Below are positions 34,835-43,144 of a stretch of 64,000 nucleotides of DNA, piece by piece. The position numbers were made by a program, and so were the translations under genes. This stretch comes from Desulfoluna limicola (GTDB lineage: Bacteria > Desulfobacterota > Desulfobacteria > Desulfobacterales > Desulfolunaceae), in assembly GCF_021654575.1 (NCBI RefSeq), contig NZ_AP024488.1, positions 310,001-374,000 on the forward strand. The letters run 5' to 3'. Under the pieces are notes generated by a model, which saw only the letters and a program-made list of their open reading frames with translations, had not been told where the DNA came from and did no database searches. The number at the start of each line of letters is the position of its first letter. The first letter of the stretch is position 1.

Positions 34835-34874
34835 AAAATCCCCTTGCACTTTTTTTATCAGTGTAAGGGGATTT
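34835..34874 (+). terminator. Terminator after CoA-disulfide reductase
   Basis: Stem AAATCCCCTTGCAC with GTGTAAGGGGATTT around an 11-base T-rich loop. Confidence 0.75.
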
Positions 34875-35047
34875 GTTGTCGGGCTTTTACTTGAAGATCT
34901 TAATATATGAGGGGGGGATAGGTTGAATGTTGTGAGGTATGCTATCTTATAGCTTTGGTCTGTACAAGTGATGATATGTATGCTTTATACTGAGCCCTAA
35001 TAGTAGCGGTTTGGAGATTTTTCAATAAGATATGGCAAGGTGAAATA

Positions 35048-36406
35048 ATGAATGGTCAAATGTTTTCTGTGAAGAAAGATTTTTTGTTTGTTATCCTTGC
35101 TGTTTTTGTTTTTTTTGTTTCGTTTTCCCTACGGGTAAAAGTGATAAACGAAACAATGGTCGATTCCCCCATTCGAAATGACGCCAAAGGTTATTATTTT
35201 TATGCAATGAATCTCAAGAAGCGCGGAGTGTATTCGCGTGACAATTACAGTGTCGAAAATCCAAAACCTGATTCGGTCTGTTCACCAGGTTATCCGATGG
35301 CCATCTTGCCCTTTGTTGAGTTTCCTCCTACCGTGAAAATGGTTTGGGATATTCAACGAATGCAGGTTGTTTTGGGACTTGCTACTGTCGCTTTAGTGTA
35401 TTTGATTGCTCAGTATTGTTTAAGTAGATGGTTGGCTTTGGTGGCAGCATTTCTTGCGGGAATTTCACCGCATTTGGTAGTGTGTACAACGTATGTATTA
35501 ACAGAAATTCTTTTTACTTTTTTGATGTTTTTAAGCCTATGGTTTATTGTTTATGGCATTAATCGCCAAAAAAACTGGATTCTGTTTTTTGCGGGATTAA
35601 CGCTTGGTTTGGCCTCCCTGACTCGTCCAACCCTTCAGTATTTTATTTTAGCACTTATTCCCTTGGTTTATATTGCCTCAGATCGACGTTTTAAGCTGAA
35701 AAATTGCCTTTTGGTTTTATTTTGCTTTCTTCTTACGATGGCCCCATGGTTTGTTCGGAATTATCATGCAACTGGAAAAATTTCAGATAGCCGATTGAAA
35801 GTATCGACACTGGCCCATGGGATTTATCCTGACTTCATGTATAAGAATAACCCCGAATCAAAGGGCTTTCCCTATAGGTTTGATCCAGGTATTCATATTA
35901 TTTCAAAAGATATGGATAGTGTTTTGGCAGAAATCAAACGTAGGTTTCAAAGCGAACCTTACCGCCATTTGACATGGTATTTTATAAAAAAACCCGTTAC
36001 CTTGCTATCTTGGAACATATTGGGTGGGAAAGGTGATATTTTTATATACCCAGTTATACAATCTCCTTATTTACAAGGGGGGTGGGTACGTTGGACATAT
36101 CAATTCATGAAACCAATTCACTGGCTTTTTGTGACATTATCTCTTTTGGGAACCGTTCTGGTTTGGGTACCCCACTCTAAGCGGGGTCTTAGTGCAACAA
36201 ACGTAAATGTTTCTCGGTTGCTTTCATTGCTTATGTTGTATTTTATAGCTATTCACATCATAGGTGCACCTTTTCCACGGTATGGTATACCCCTGAGGCC
36301 AGTGATGTATATACAGGCCCTGTTTGTGATCCAGTTATTCGGTATGGTGATATTAGAAAAGTGGGAGTCTCGGTATGGAATGATTGGGGTACAGGGTGAT
36401 GAGTAA
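35048..36406 (+). CDS. GT39/ArnT-like membrane glycosyltransferase
   Basis: A 452-residue GT-C type protein with about ten membrane helices. The first periplasmic loop has DSPIRNDAKGYYFYAMNL, which carries the acidic residue typical of PMT/ArnT enzymes using polyprenyl-phosphate sugars. CSPGYPMAILP and LASLTRPTLQYF are further family hallmarks. The gene is AT-rich compared with the genes on either side of the island. It overlaps the next gene by 8 bases. It probably moves a sugar from undecaprenyl phosphate to a glycan, lipid or protein outside the membrane. The acceptor is unknown. Confidence 0.82.
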   Translation: MNGQMFSVKKDFLFVILAVFVFFVSFSLRVKVINETMVDSPIRNDAKGYYFYAMNLKKRGVYSRDNYSVENPKPDSVCSPGYPMAILPFVEFPPTVKMVWDIQRMQVVLGLATVALVYLIAQYCLSRWLALVAAFLAGISPHLVVCTTYVLTEILFTFLMFLSLWFIVYGINRQKNWILFFAGLTLGLASLTRPTLQYFILALIPLVYIASDRRFKLKNCLLVLFCFLLTMAPWFVRNYHATGKISDSRLKVSTLAHGIYPDFMYKNNPESKGFPYRFDPGIHIISKDMDSVLAEIKRRFQSEPYRHLTWYFIKKPVTLLSWNILGGKGDIFIYPVIQSPYLQGGWVRWTYQFMKPIHWLFVTLSLLGTVLVWVPHSKRGLSATNVNVSRLLSLLMLYFIAIHIIGAPFPRYGIPLRPVMYIQALFVIQLFGMVILEKWESRYGMIGVQGDE

Positions 36407-36752
36407 GGCTCAAGTTTTTCATTGTTTCTTGTGTGTTGTGGGGATAAGCGGTGGGCAGTTGCTCTTCAGGGCGGGTGCTCTCAGGATTAAGGGGGCCGGT
36501 CTTCAAGCTTTGGTGGATGCGGTTCTTCAGCCTTACCTCTGGCTTGCATTTGTTCTTTATGTCTTTACAACTTTTTTGTGGGTACACGTATTAAGGACAA
36601 CGGCTTTGAGTTTTGCGTATCCTTGGATGGCACTGGCCTTTGGCTTGGTTCCCTTGATGGCTTATTTTATATTTGATGAGCCCATTGGGTTTAATCAAAT
36701 TGCGGGTTTTTTGTTGATTCTATTGGGTGTTACTCTGTCGGGGTTGAAATGA
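36399..36752 (+). CDS. Small EamA/ArnE-like membrane transporter
   Basis: A 117-residue protein with four predicted helices, like the small multidrug resistance and ArnE/ArnF families. Clues are GGQLLFRAGALRIKG, LWVHVLRTTALSFAYPWMALAFGLVPL, and FDEPIGFNQIAGFLLILLGVTL. ArnE/F-type proteins flip undecaprenyl-phosphate sugars across the inner membrane. It overlaps the GT39-like gene by 8 bases and the GT2 gene by 4 bases, so it is translated in concert with both. The inferred role is flipping the lipid-linked sugar made by the GT2 enzyme to the GT39-like enzyme. Confidence 0.8.
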   Translation: MSKAQVFHCFLCVVGISGGQLLFRAGALRIKGAGLQALVDAVLQPYLWLAFVLYVFTTFLWVHVLRTTALSFAYPWMALAFGLVPLMAYFIFDEPIGFNQIAGFLLILLGVTLSGLK

Positions 36753-37732
36753 CTATTTGTCTTGTCTTGCCATGTTATCAAACTCGTGAATCTATTTTGC
36801 CTCTTCTGGAAAAGGTTGGGCTTGAAATCGATTGGGTCATTCTTGTCGATGATGGCTGCCCTGAAAAGACCGGTGTGTATGCTATCGATAATTCGTCTGA
36901 TTCACGCCTTGTTCTTGTTGAACATGGGGAGAACAGAGGTGTTGGAGCAGCTGTTGTCAGCGGTTTTCGAAAAGCGATTGAACTGCATGCGGATATTATT
37001 GTTCGAATTGACAGTGATGGTCAGATGGATCCATCATTAATTCCTCAGTTCATTCAACCCCTGAGGGGGGGATTGGCTGATTTTGCAAAAGGAAATCGAT
37101 TTTGGAGTCCGGAAACAATGTCTGGAATGCCTGCAATTCGACTCATCGGCAATGTTATATTATCCTTTATCAGCAAAGTGTCTTCGGGTTATTGGAGCTT
37201 GATGGACCCCAATAACGGTTTTTTTGCTATTCATGCGGCAGTTGTCCGGAAGCTTGATTTGAAGAAGCTGGATAATAGGTACTTTTTTGAGTCTGACCTG
37301 CTTTTTAGGTTGAACACTGTAAAGGCTGTAGGGATAGATATACCCATGTACTCTGTTTATCAAGGAGAGAAGAGCAATCTGAACCCTGCTAAAAGTAGTA
37401 TAGAATTTTTAGTTAAGCATATTCGAAATATTGTGAAACGTGTCGTTTATAATTATTTTGTGAGAGATTTTAACGCAGCAAGTCTGCAAATGGTAATTGG
37501 GCTGTTCCTTTTGTGCTCTGGTACAACTTATGGCTGCGTCAATTGGGCTTATTTTTCAAGTCATGGCACTTATGCGAGTAGCGGAACAGTCATGCTTGCA
37601 GCTCTTCCAATTTTGCTTGGGTTTCAGTTGTTGCTGTCCGCATTGCAACAAGACATTAACTCCGAACCAAAGATTCCCTTGCATAAATTGATATCAGTGG
37701 ACTACGAGAAAAATGATTCGATGACTGAATAA
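36749..37732 (+). CDS. GT2 glycosyltransferase (polyprenyl-phosphate sugar synthase type)
   Basis: A 327-residue protein with an N-terminal GT-A domain (residues 1-230) and two C-terminal membrane helices (about 247-300). LVLPCYQTRESI, WVILVDDGCPEKTG, VLVEHGENRGVGAAVVSGF and RIDSDGQMDPSLIP (DxD-like) show a DPM1/ArnC-type enzyme. ELHADIIVRIDSDGQ gives the metal-binding aspartates. The ATGA overlap couples it to the flippase-like gene. It probably loads a sugar on undecaprenyl phosphate. Confidence 0.87.
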   Translation: MTICLVLPCYQTRESILPLLEKVGLEIDWVILVDDGCPEKTGVYAIDNSSDSRLVLVEHGENRGVGAAVVSGFRKAIELHADIIVRIDSDGQMDPSLIPQFIQPLRGGLADFAKGNRFWSPETMSGMPAIRLIGNVILSFISKVSSGYWSLMDPNNGFFAIHAAVVRKLDLKKLDNRYFFESDLLFRLNTVKAVGIDIPMYSVYQGEKSNLNPAKSSIEFLVKHIRNIVKRVVYNYFVRDFNAASLQMVIGLFLLCSGTTYGCVNWAYFSSHGTYASSGTVMLAALPILLGFQLLLSALQQDINSEPKIPLHKLISVDYEKNDSMTE

Positions 37733-37819
37733 TCAGGGTGTTTTGCTTCCAGCTTGCCATCATTATTCAGTAAGGCACATTAACCTTCTACAATCGTATC
37801 TATCCTTATCGGTATCAAT

Positions 37820-38554
37820 ATGTTTAATAAATTTCCGAAAACACGTCCTCGACTTCCAAGCGAAATTGAAGCTATTTATTTAACCTACTATAAGTCCAAC
37901 CGGGAAGGGCAGACATCTGCCTCATCCTTAGCCCAAAAAATGGAATCCTGGTTGCACAATCAAGTCGCAAAAGACCTTGCTGATGAGCAAGGTATGTCGA
38001 AAGCTACCTTGGAGTTGGGGGCGGGCACTCTTAATCAACTCCAGTATGAACCTGTTGTAGGGCATTATGATATTGTGGAGCCCTTCAAAGGTCTCTACAT
38101 CAACTCGTCTCGCTTAGAAAGAGTTCGGAATGTCTACTCAGATATTTCAAATATTCCGGAAAAGTATCGATACGACCGGATCACTTCAATAGCCACACTT
38201 GAACACGTATGTAATTTGCCGGAAGTTATAGCGCGATGTGGTTTGCTCTTATCAAAAAATGGTGTGGTGCGTGCCTCTATTCCAAGTGAGGGTACATTTC
38301 TCTGGGCCATGGGGTGGCGATTGACCACAGGAATAGAGTTCAAGTTGAAATATGGGCTTGATTATGGGTTGGTTATGAGGCATGAACACGTAAATTCGGC
38401 ATATGAAATTGAAGCGGTTTTGAATTTCTTTTTCGAGAAAGTCGAGTGCAAAGTATTTGGGATTAGTAAGGCAATATCTCTTTATCGGTTTTATACGTGC
38501 AGTAGACCAATCATTGAGGAATGTCAAAAGTATGTATCTCAAAAGAGTATATAA
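37820..38554 (+). CDS. Class I SAM-dependent methyltransferase
   Basis: A 244-residue methyltransferase with motif I LELGAGTLNQLQYEP near residue 63, DIVEP as the acidic loop, ITSIATLEHVCNLPEV for motif IV and GLLLSKNGVVRASIPSEG after it. It closes the AT-rich glycan island and is followed by a bidirectional terminator. An 87-base gap separates it from the GT2 gene. It may methylate the island's sugar or polyprenol product; the substrate is not readable. Confidence 0.8.
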   Translation: MFNKFPKTRPRLPSEIEAIYLTYYKSNREGQTSASSLAQKMESWLHNQVAKDLADEQGMSKATLELGAGTLNQLQYEPVVGHYDIVEPFKGLYINSSRLERVRNVYSDISNIPEKYRYDRITSIATLEHVCNLPEVIARCGLLLSKNGVVRASIPSEGTFLWAMGWRLTTGIEFKLKYGLDYGLVMRHEHVNSAYEIEAVLNFFFEKVECKVFGISKAISLYRFYTCSRPIIEECQKYVSQKSI

Positions 38555-38619
38555 TCGAGAATACATAACGATTTTAGCTCAATTCCCCAAATTATCCTGA
38601 TTTTTCCGTTTCTATCAGT

Positions 38620-38659
38620 AAAAGGCGATTGCATTTTAATACATGCAATCGCCTTTTTT
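38620..38659. terminator. Bidirectional intrinsic terminator
   Basis: Stem AAAGGCGATTGCAT with its complement and T6 on the plus side; an A4 run on the other side also serves minus-strand ccsA transcripts (stop at 38737). Confidence 0.9.
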
Positions 38660-38736
38660 GATTGTAGCGCCCATCTATATCCAGCCAGTCATCATGTTTT
38701 GAGTGGGTGCTCAAGACACATCGCCGGTTGGGTGCG

Positions 38737-39552
38737 TTATGCCCCGTAGCTGTGCAGCCCCGGCAGCAGGTTCACGCCAAAGTAGGTGAACATGACGGCG
38801 GCAAAACCGATGATGGAGAGGATGGCGGTTTTTTTGCCGCTCCAGCCGCGGACGAGGCGGACGTGGATGAGGGTGGCGTAGATGAACCAGGTGATAAGGG
38901 ACCAGGTCTCTTTGGGGTCCCATCCCCAGTAACGGCCCCAGGCGGAGTTGGCCCAGACAGCGCCGGTGATGATGCCGATGGAGAGGAAGAGAAATCCCAG
39001 GAGGATCATCTGGTGGGAGGTCTCGTCGATGTCAAAGGAGGAGCCGTCGGCCTCCCCTTTGCCTGAGCGGGAAAGGAAAAGGAGACTCAAGGCAAAGGAG
39101 AGGGCGAAGGCTGCGTACCCAACAAAGCAGGTCATCACATGGGCGGTGAGCCAGTTGCTTTTCAGAGCCGGCATCAGGGGACGGATCTGAGAACCTACGT
39201 TGGGTGACAATGATGCGTAAGCCAGGGCCAGAAACGAGAAGGTGAGGGCAAAGCCCCCAACGACCCTGATTTTCATGATTCTTTCCAGGATCAGGTAGAG
39301 GGCGGCAATGGAAAACCCATAGAACACGAGGGACTCATAGAGGTTGGAGAGAGGGATGCGCCCGATGCCCATGGCGTAGGACTCGTACCACCGAAGGAGA
39401 AACCCTGCTGTATTGATCCCAAGGCCGATGGCGGCAGTGGCAGTGGCCGGCAGGTCGAGTTTTTGAGCTTTAAAGATCCACGCGCAGAAGTAGAGCAGGG
39501 CGGACAGGCCGTAGACAAAGGTTGCAATGGATATGAGCAGGGAGCTGGTCAT
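38737..39552 (-). CDS. ccsA: Cytochrome c biogenesis protein CcsA (ResC)
   Basis: A 271-residue membrane protein of System II cytochrome c maturation, which exports heme and ligates it to apocytochromes with ResB. The tryptophan-rich heme motif WGRYWGWDPKETWSLITWF is near residue 210. Conserved histidines lie in SNWLTAHVMTCFVGY and ATLIHVRLV. About eight helices are visible. It lies 221 bases downstream of resB on the same strand. The many multiheme cytochromes encoded in this window need such a system. Confidence 0.95.
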   Translation of the reverse strand: MTSSLLISIATFVYGLSALLYFCAWIFKAQKLDLPATATAAIGLGINTAGFLLRWYESYAMGIGRIPLSNLYESLVFYGFSIAALYLILERIMKIRVVGGFALTFSFLALAYASLSPNVGSQIRPLMPALKSNWLTAHVMTCFVGYAAFALSFALSLLFLSRSGKGEADGSSFDIDETSHQMILLGFLFLSIGIITGAVWANSAWGRYWGWDPKETWSLITWFIYATLIHVRLVRGWSGKKTAILSIIGFAAVMFTYFGVNLLPGLHSYGA

Positions 39553-39610
39553 ATGTTTTTCTCCAAATGTGTCAGCCGCATCGGATGATGCAGGGGTAAA
39601 TACAAAAGAT

Positions 39611-39650
39611 CGTTCCTGGTGCCTGGTTCTTCGTGCTTGGTTGCGTCGTC
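39611..39650 (-). repeat. AAGAAC-family dispersed repeat, copy 7
   Basis: GTTCCTGGTGCCTGGTTC and TTCGTGCTTGG units in the resB-ccsA spacer. Confidence 0.6.
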
Positions 39651-39709
39651 GTTAGGCGCTGTGGGAGATACGGCACTGTCATTATAGTCGTGAGACGTTT
39701 GTGAGAGTG

Positions 39710-39782
39710 CCATTGCGATTTGCCCCGAGGAACGAGGGGCCTAAGCGCAATGGCAACCCGCTTTCGAGGTGGTTCACCTCGC
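39710..39782 (+). repeat. GCCTCC-element, truncated copy overlapping the resB stop
   Basis: The arms CCATTGCG ... CGCAATGG enclose CCCCGAGGAACGAGGGG; the hairpin CGAGGTG-N3-CACCTCG follows. The CCGGAGGC terminus is missing because the element runs into resB. The resB stop codon lies inside this copy. It is nearly identical over 70 bases to 46375-46445. Confidence 0.82.
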
Positions 39783-41123
39783 GTTTTTCGCCACGCTCAG
39801 CACATGGTCTGCATAGCGCTTCATCCACCATTTGCTTTTTCCTGCAGAGCCGGAGATGGTGACGGTGCTGCCAGTACCGGAGGAGGCGACCTCAATCCGA
39901 ATTTTTTTATGGCCCATGAAAAAGGCGACGGTGCAGCCTCCGATCATGAGAAGAAAGCCTAAGTAGACCAGAGCGACGCCGGGGTCCCGCGTAACCTGAA
40001 GGCCGGTGTAGTAGGCGTGCTCATGGCCGGCCACGGAGAGGATCCACGAGCCTTTGCGCATTTTGTCGTAGTTGGAAAAACGGGTAAGGAGCACCACTTC
40101 TTCCGGGGCTTTCCCCTCTTCGGTCAGGGTGCCGACAACGGCTTCACCAACGGATCTTCCGTTGAATGCGAAGTCCGAATCATAGCGATCAAAGGTAAAG
40201 GCTTTGCCGTTGCCGAAGGGGATGGATTCACCGATAGCAATGGGCTTTGTCATTTCCTTTCCGGTGGCCTTCTCCGTAAAACGGATGGTAAAGTCCTTTG
40301 CGCCCATGGAACCGTAGCTGGCCTGGTAGAAGGTGATCCCTTTGTAGGTGAGGGGATCGTTGACGATGATATCCCGTGTCAGCACCTCTTTGCCGTCCTC
40401 TATAATGGTAAGGCTGGAGCGATACTCTTTCACACTGCCGGAGTCGTAATGGCTGAGGCTGAAACTGTTGCATCGCACGGAAAAGTCCAGGGGCTTTTTT
40501 TCGTTGGTGTTGCGAAGGGTGATGGTGCTGACGGTCTCTCCTTCGGGCACATTGACGAATCCGTCAAACCCGAAGATGGATCCCACAAGGGCACCTGCCA
40601 GGAGAAGGAGGATGCCTGCGTGGACAATGTCTGCCCCGATGCGGGTCCAGCGGCCTTTTTCCGCCTCCAGGGCAAACCCGTCCTGTGTGGAGAGCTCTCT
40701 GATGGATGAGAACTTGGAGGAGAGGGCCTTTTTAACAGGAGCTTCCAGGTCTTCGGGGGTGTTTTCAAGGGTAGCCTGCCCTTGGAGCGGCAAAGAAGAG
40801 AACCCTTTGAAGCCTGTTCCGAAGGCCTGCTTCATGGTGGATCGAAACCGGCTGACCGTGCAGACAATGATGTTCAGGGTGAGGGTAATGATCAGAAGGA
40901 TGAACCACCATGAGCTGTACATATCTGTCAGATCGAGAATGTGCATGAGCCGGTAGATGGGCTCACCAAATGTCTGAATGTAGTCGGCTGCATGCTTGTT
41001 CTGGGGAATCACCGTTCCCAGGATCGAGGTGCCGGCCAGAAGAAGCAGGACAACAACCGTCAGGCGTACGGATTTGAAAAAGTCCGTGATGGACGATACA
41101 GTGCGTGTCATGGAAAACCTCAT
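39774..41123 (-). CDS. resB: Cytochrome c biogenesis protein ResB (Ccs1)
   Basis: A ResB-family protein of about 449 residues that works with CcsA to deliver heme and hold reduced apocytochrome c. It has the N-terminal helix VRLTVVVLLLLAGTSILGTVIPQ, another near residue 55-85, RIGADIVHAGILLLLAGALVGSIFGF, and a C-terminal helix VALVYLGFLLMIGGCTVAFFMGH. A large periplasmic domain lies between the last two. I chose ATG 41123; the frame is open to 41162 only because it crosses a hairpin element, and ATG 41111 is an alternative. The last codons and stop lie in another element copy. Confidence 0.92.
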   Translation of the reverse strand: MRFSMTRTVSSITDFFKSVRLTVVVLLLLAGTSILGTVIPQNKHAADYIQTFGEPIYRLMHILDLTDMYSSWWFILLIITLTLNIIVCTVSRFRSTMKQAFGTGFKGFSSLPLQGQATLENTPEDLEAPVKKALSSKFSSIRELSTQDGFALEAEKGRWTRIGADIVHAGILLLLAGALVGSIFGFDGFVNVPEGETVSTITLRNTNEKKPLDFSVRCNSFSLSHYDSGSVKEYRSSLTIIEDGKEVLTRDIIVNDPLTYKGITFYQASYGSMGAKDFTIRFTEKATGKEMTKPIAIGESIPFGNGKAFTFDRYDSDFAFNGRSVGEAVVGTLTEEGKAPEEVVLLTRFSNYDKMRKGSWILSVAGHEHAYYTGLQVTRDPGVALVYLGFLLMIGGCTVAFFMGHKKIRIEVASSGTGSTVTISGSAGKSKWWMKRYADHVLSVAKNAR

Positions 41124-41134
41124 GCTTGAGAATT

Positions 41135-41191
41135 CACCTCCGGCGGCCCTGCCGGGGGGCAAACTTTTGAAAAGTTTGATAAACAGGTTTT
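41135..41191 (-). repeat. GCCTCC-terminated element, AAACTTTT subtype (upstream of resB)
   Basis: On the minus strand it reads AAACTTTTCAAAAGTTTGCC, CCGGCAGGGCC and GCCGGAGG, ending 12 bases before the resB start at 41123. The GGAGG of the terminus may assist ribosome binding, although the spacing is long. Confidence 0.83.
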
Positions 41192-41261
41192 AGTTAAAGA
41201 CCGGAATTATTGGAGCCAATGTAAGGCATCAAAGTGAAAATTAACCGCTGTCGAAATGCAC

Positions 41262-41435
41262 ATATGGATCCCCGGTCACGTGGCTTTACGAAGAGGAACG
41301 TGTCATTTTAAGATAACGCAATGCATCGGTTTTTAAATCTCTTGCAGCCGGGGAAGAGGAAACCGGCAGTGTTACCGATGGCCTCCCCCTCCCTTTCGAG
41401 GCGTTTTAGCCTGATGTGGCTTCGCCGCCGGAGGC
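41262..41435 (+). repeat. Long hairpin element facing the TPR gene stop
   Basis: Its distal half (GGATCCCCGGTCACGTGGC, TTACGAAG, AACGTGTCATTTTAA) is homologous to 11099-11185. The proximal part is degenerate (TTTCGAGGCGTTTTAGCC) but keeps CGCCGCCGGAGGC. No gene is seen in this 328-base gap. Confidence 0.72.
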
Positions 41436-41451
41436 ATGCTTTTCCTGGGCT

Positions 41452-42054
41452 TTACTTTTTGCCTTCGCTGTCATGGCCGTCCTGAAAATGGGTAATCAAC
41501 TCGTCAATGGACTGGTTGCCGGCCATGGCAAGGGGGTTGATGTCCCGAAGGGTTTCCCAGGTTTTAATGGCCTCTTCGCGGTTGTCCAGGTCGTACATCA
41601 GGACGATGCCCTTGTTGAGGTAGGCATTTTCATGCTCGGGGTTTACGGCAATGGCGGCTTCAAATGAAGCAATGGCCTCCTGGGGCTGGTTGTTTCGTCG
41701 GTACATGATACCCAGGTCGGTCAGAACATTGGTGTTAGACGGGTCGATGGCAATGGAGCGCATATAGGCGTCGATGGCCTTGGGGTATTGGTTTGTATCG
41801 AAATACGTGTTGCCGAGGCGGGCAAGCAGGTTGGCATTCTTGGGGTCCTTGGCCACCTGGGCCTCAAGGGCTTCTGCCATTTGAGCCAGCTTGGTGGTCC
41901 CCTGGGGAGGGGCGCTCGCGTAGTCGGGGTCTTTTAACTTCCAGGCAGAGAAGGCCACGCCCAGTAAAAACCCGATGACAAGGGTCAGGGTTAGAAGAAT
42001 AGGGGATGTCCGGGTTTGGACGGGGTTTTCAGATGTGTTTTCTTTATCCGTCAT
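41452..42054 (-). CDS. TPR protein with N-terminal membrane anchor
   Basis: A 200-residue protein. A single helix (ILLTLTLVIGFLLGVAFSAW, residues 19-38) is followed by about three tetratricopeptide repeats: ANLLARLGNTYFDTNQYPKA, TNVLTDLGIMYRRNNQPQEA, and ENAYLNKGIVLMYDLDNREEA. The design resembles CcmI/CcmH or NrfG C-terminal domains, which bind apocytochromes. It sits upstream of resB-ccsA on the same strand, 329 bases from resB, so a role as apocytochrome chaperone is plausible but not proven. Confidence 0.8.
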   Translation of the reverse strand: MTDKENTSENPVQTRTSPILLTLTLVIGFLLGVAFSAWKLKDPDYASAPPQGTTKLAQMAEALEAQVAKDPKNANLLARLGNTYFDTNQYPKAIDAYMRSIAIDPSNTNVLTDLGIMYRRNNQPQEAIASFEAAIAVNPEHENAYLNKGIVLMYDLDNREEAIKTWETLRDINPLAMAGNQSIDELITHFQDGHDSEGKK

Positions 42055-42466
42055 GACAATGGTATCCTGATTGTTGTGAACGTTTAGCCAGTCTTAGTTG
42101 ATGAGTGGAGTGTGTGGTGGTCGAGGCGGAATGATATGCTATCCATGCTTCACCTGATAATGATGGCCTCAAAGAGGTGGGTGGAATGCTCTCCCCGGTT
42201 ACAACACCGGGGGTACCAGGAGGACCGCACCCTGACCTTTTTAATTTCATCGACCTTGACCTTTTCCGCCTCGACCGCTCAGACTATAACGAAGTCATAT
42301 TACCGAAACCTTTCCTGGTCATTACAATAGTGAAAGGTTCTTGGGGGGCGTTGACAGGTGCAGGGGCCTTTTTTAGGGTGAGTGATCAAGACGGTTGTGT
42401 GTTATATTTCCGGCGTCAGCTGTTTATGCGCCTGCCCTGTGGATTATCTTGAGGATACTTGAAGAT
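42055..42466. other. Divergent spacer between TPR gene and two-component system
   Basis: No gene is supported. Open frames here have no ribosome binding sites or family motifs. Both promoters must lie within it. Confidence 0.45.
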
Positions 42467-43144
42467 ATGCGAATATTGATCGTTGAAGATGATGAAGAGA
42501 TTGCAGGGTTCATTGCCAAAGGCCTGCGGCAGGAGGGGTTTGCCGTGGACACGGCCTTTCGTGGCGATGACGGCCTTGCTTTGGCGCTTGAAGGACAGTA
42601 CGACGCCGCTGTCATTGATATCATGCTGCCTGAACTTGGTGGGCTTGAAGTGATCGAGACCATGCGGGAAAAAAGGGTGAACACCCCCGTGCTGATCCTA
42701 AGCGCCAAGCGGTCTGTGGACGACCGGGTGAGGGGTATCCAGCGCGGCGGAGACGATTATATGGTGAAGCCCTTTGCGTTTTCAGAACTGCTGGTGCGTG
42801 TTCAGGCCCTTATCCGTCGTTCCGGCGGGGTGGCCGAAGCCTCTACGCTCACCGTGGGGGATGTGTTTATGGATCTGTTGAAGCGCGTTGTGACGCGTGG
42901 GGACACGGTTCTGGACCTCCAGCCCCGGGAGTTCTCGCTCCTTGAGTACCTGATGCGCAATGCCGAGCGCCCTGTTTCCAAAACCATGATCCTGGAGCAC
43001 GTGTGGGATCTTCACTTCGATCCCCAGACCAATGTGGTTGATGTTCTGGTGTGTCGCTTGAGAAATAAGGTGGACAAGGAGTTTGAGACCAAGATGATCC
43101 ATACCATCCGAGGGGTGGGGTATGTCCTTAAAACGCCTTCGTAA
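42467..43144 (+). CDS. OmpR-family response regulator
   Basis: A 225-residue two-domain regulator. The receiver domain has the acidic pair EDDEE at residues 7-11, phosphoacceptor D51 in VIDIMLPELGG, and the conserved lysine in YMVKPFAFSELL. The C-terminal winged helix (LDLQPREFSLLEYLMRN, VVDVLVCRLRNKVD, IRGVGYVL) is typical of OmpR/PhoB. It is closest in style to CopR/CusR metal-response regulators. The frame extends upstream, but ATG 42467 gives the standard start MRILIVEDD. It overlaps the kinase gene by 23 bases. Confidence 0.95.
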   Translation: MRILIVEDDEEIAGFIAKGLRQEGFAVDTAFRGDDGLALALEGQYDAAVIDIMLPELGGLEVIETMREKRVNTPVLILSAKRSVDDRVRGIQRGGDDYMVKPFAFSELLVRVQALIRRSGGVAEASTLTVGDVFMDLLKRVVTRGDTVLDLQPREFSLLEYLMRNAERPVSKTMILEHVWDLHFDPQTNVVDVLVCRLRNKVDKEFETKMIHTIRGVGYVLKTPS

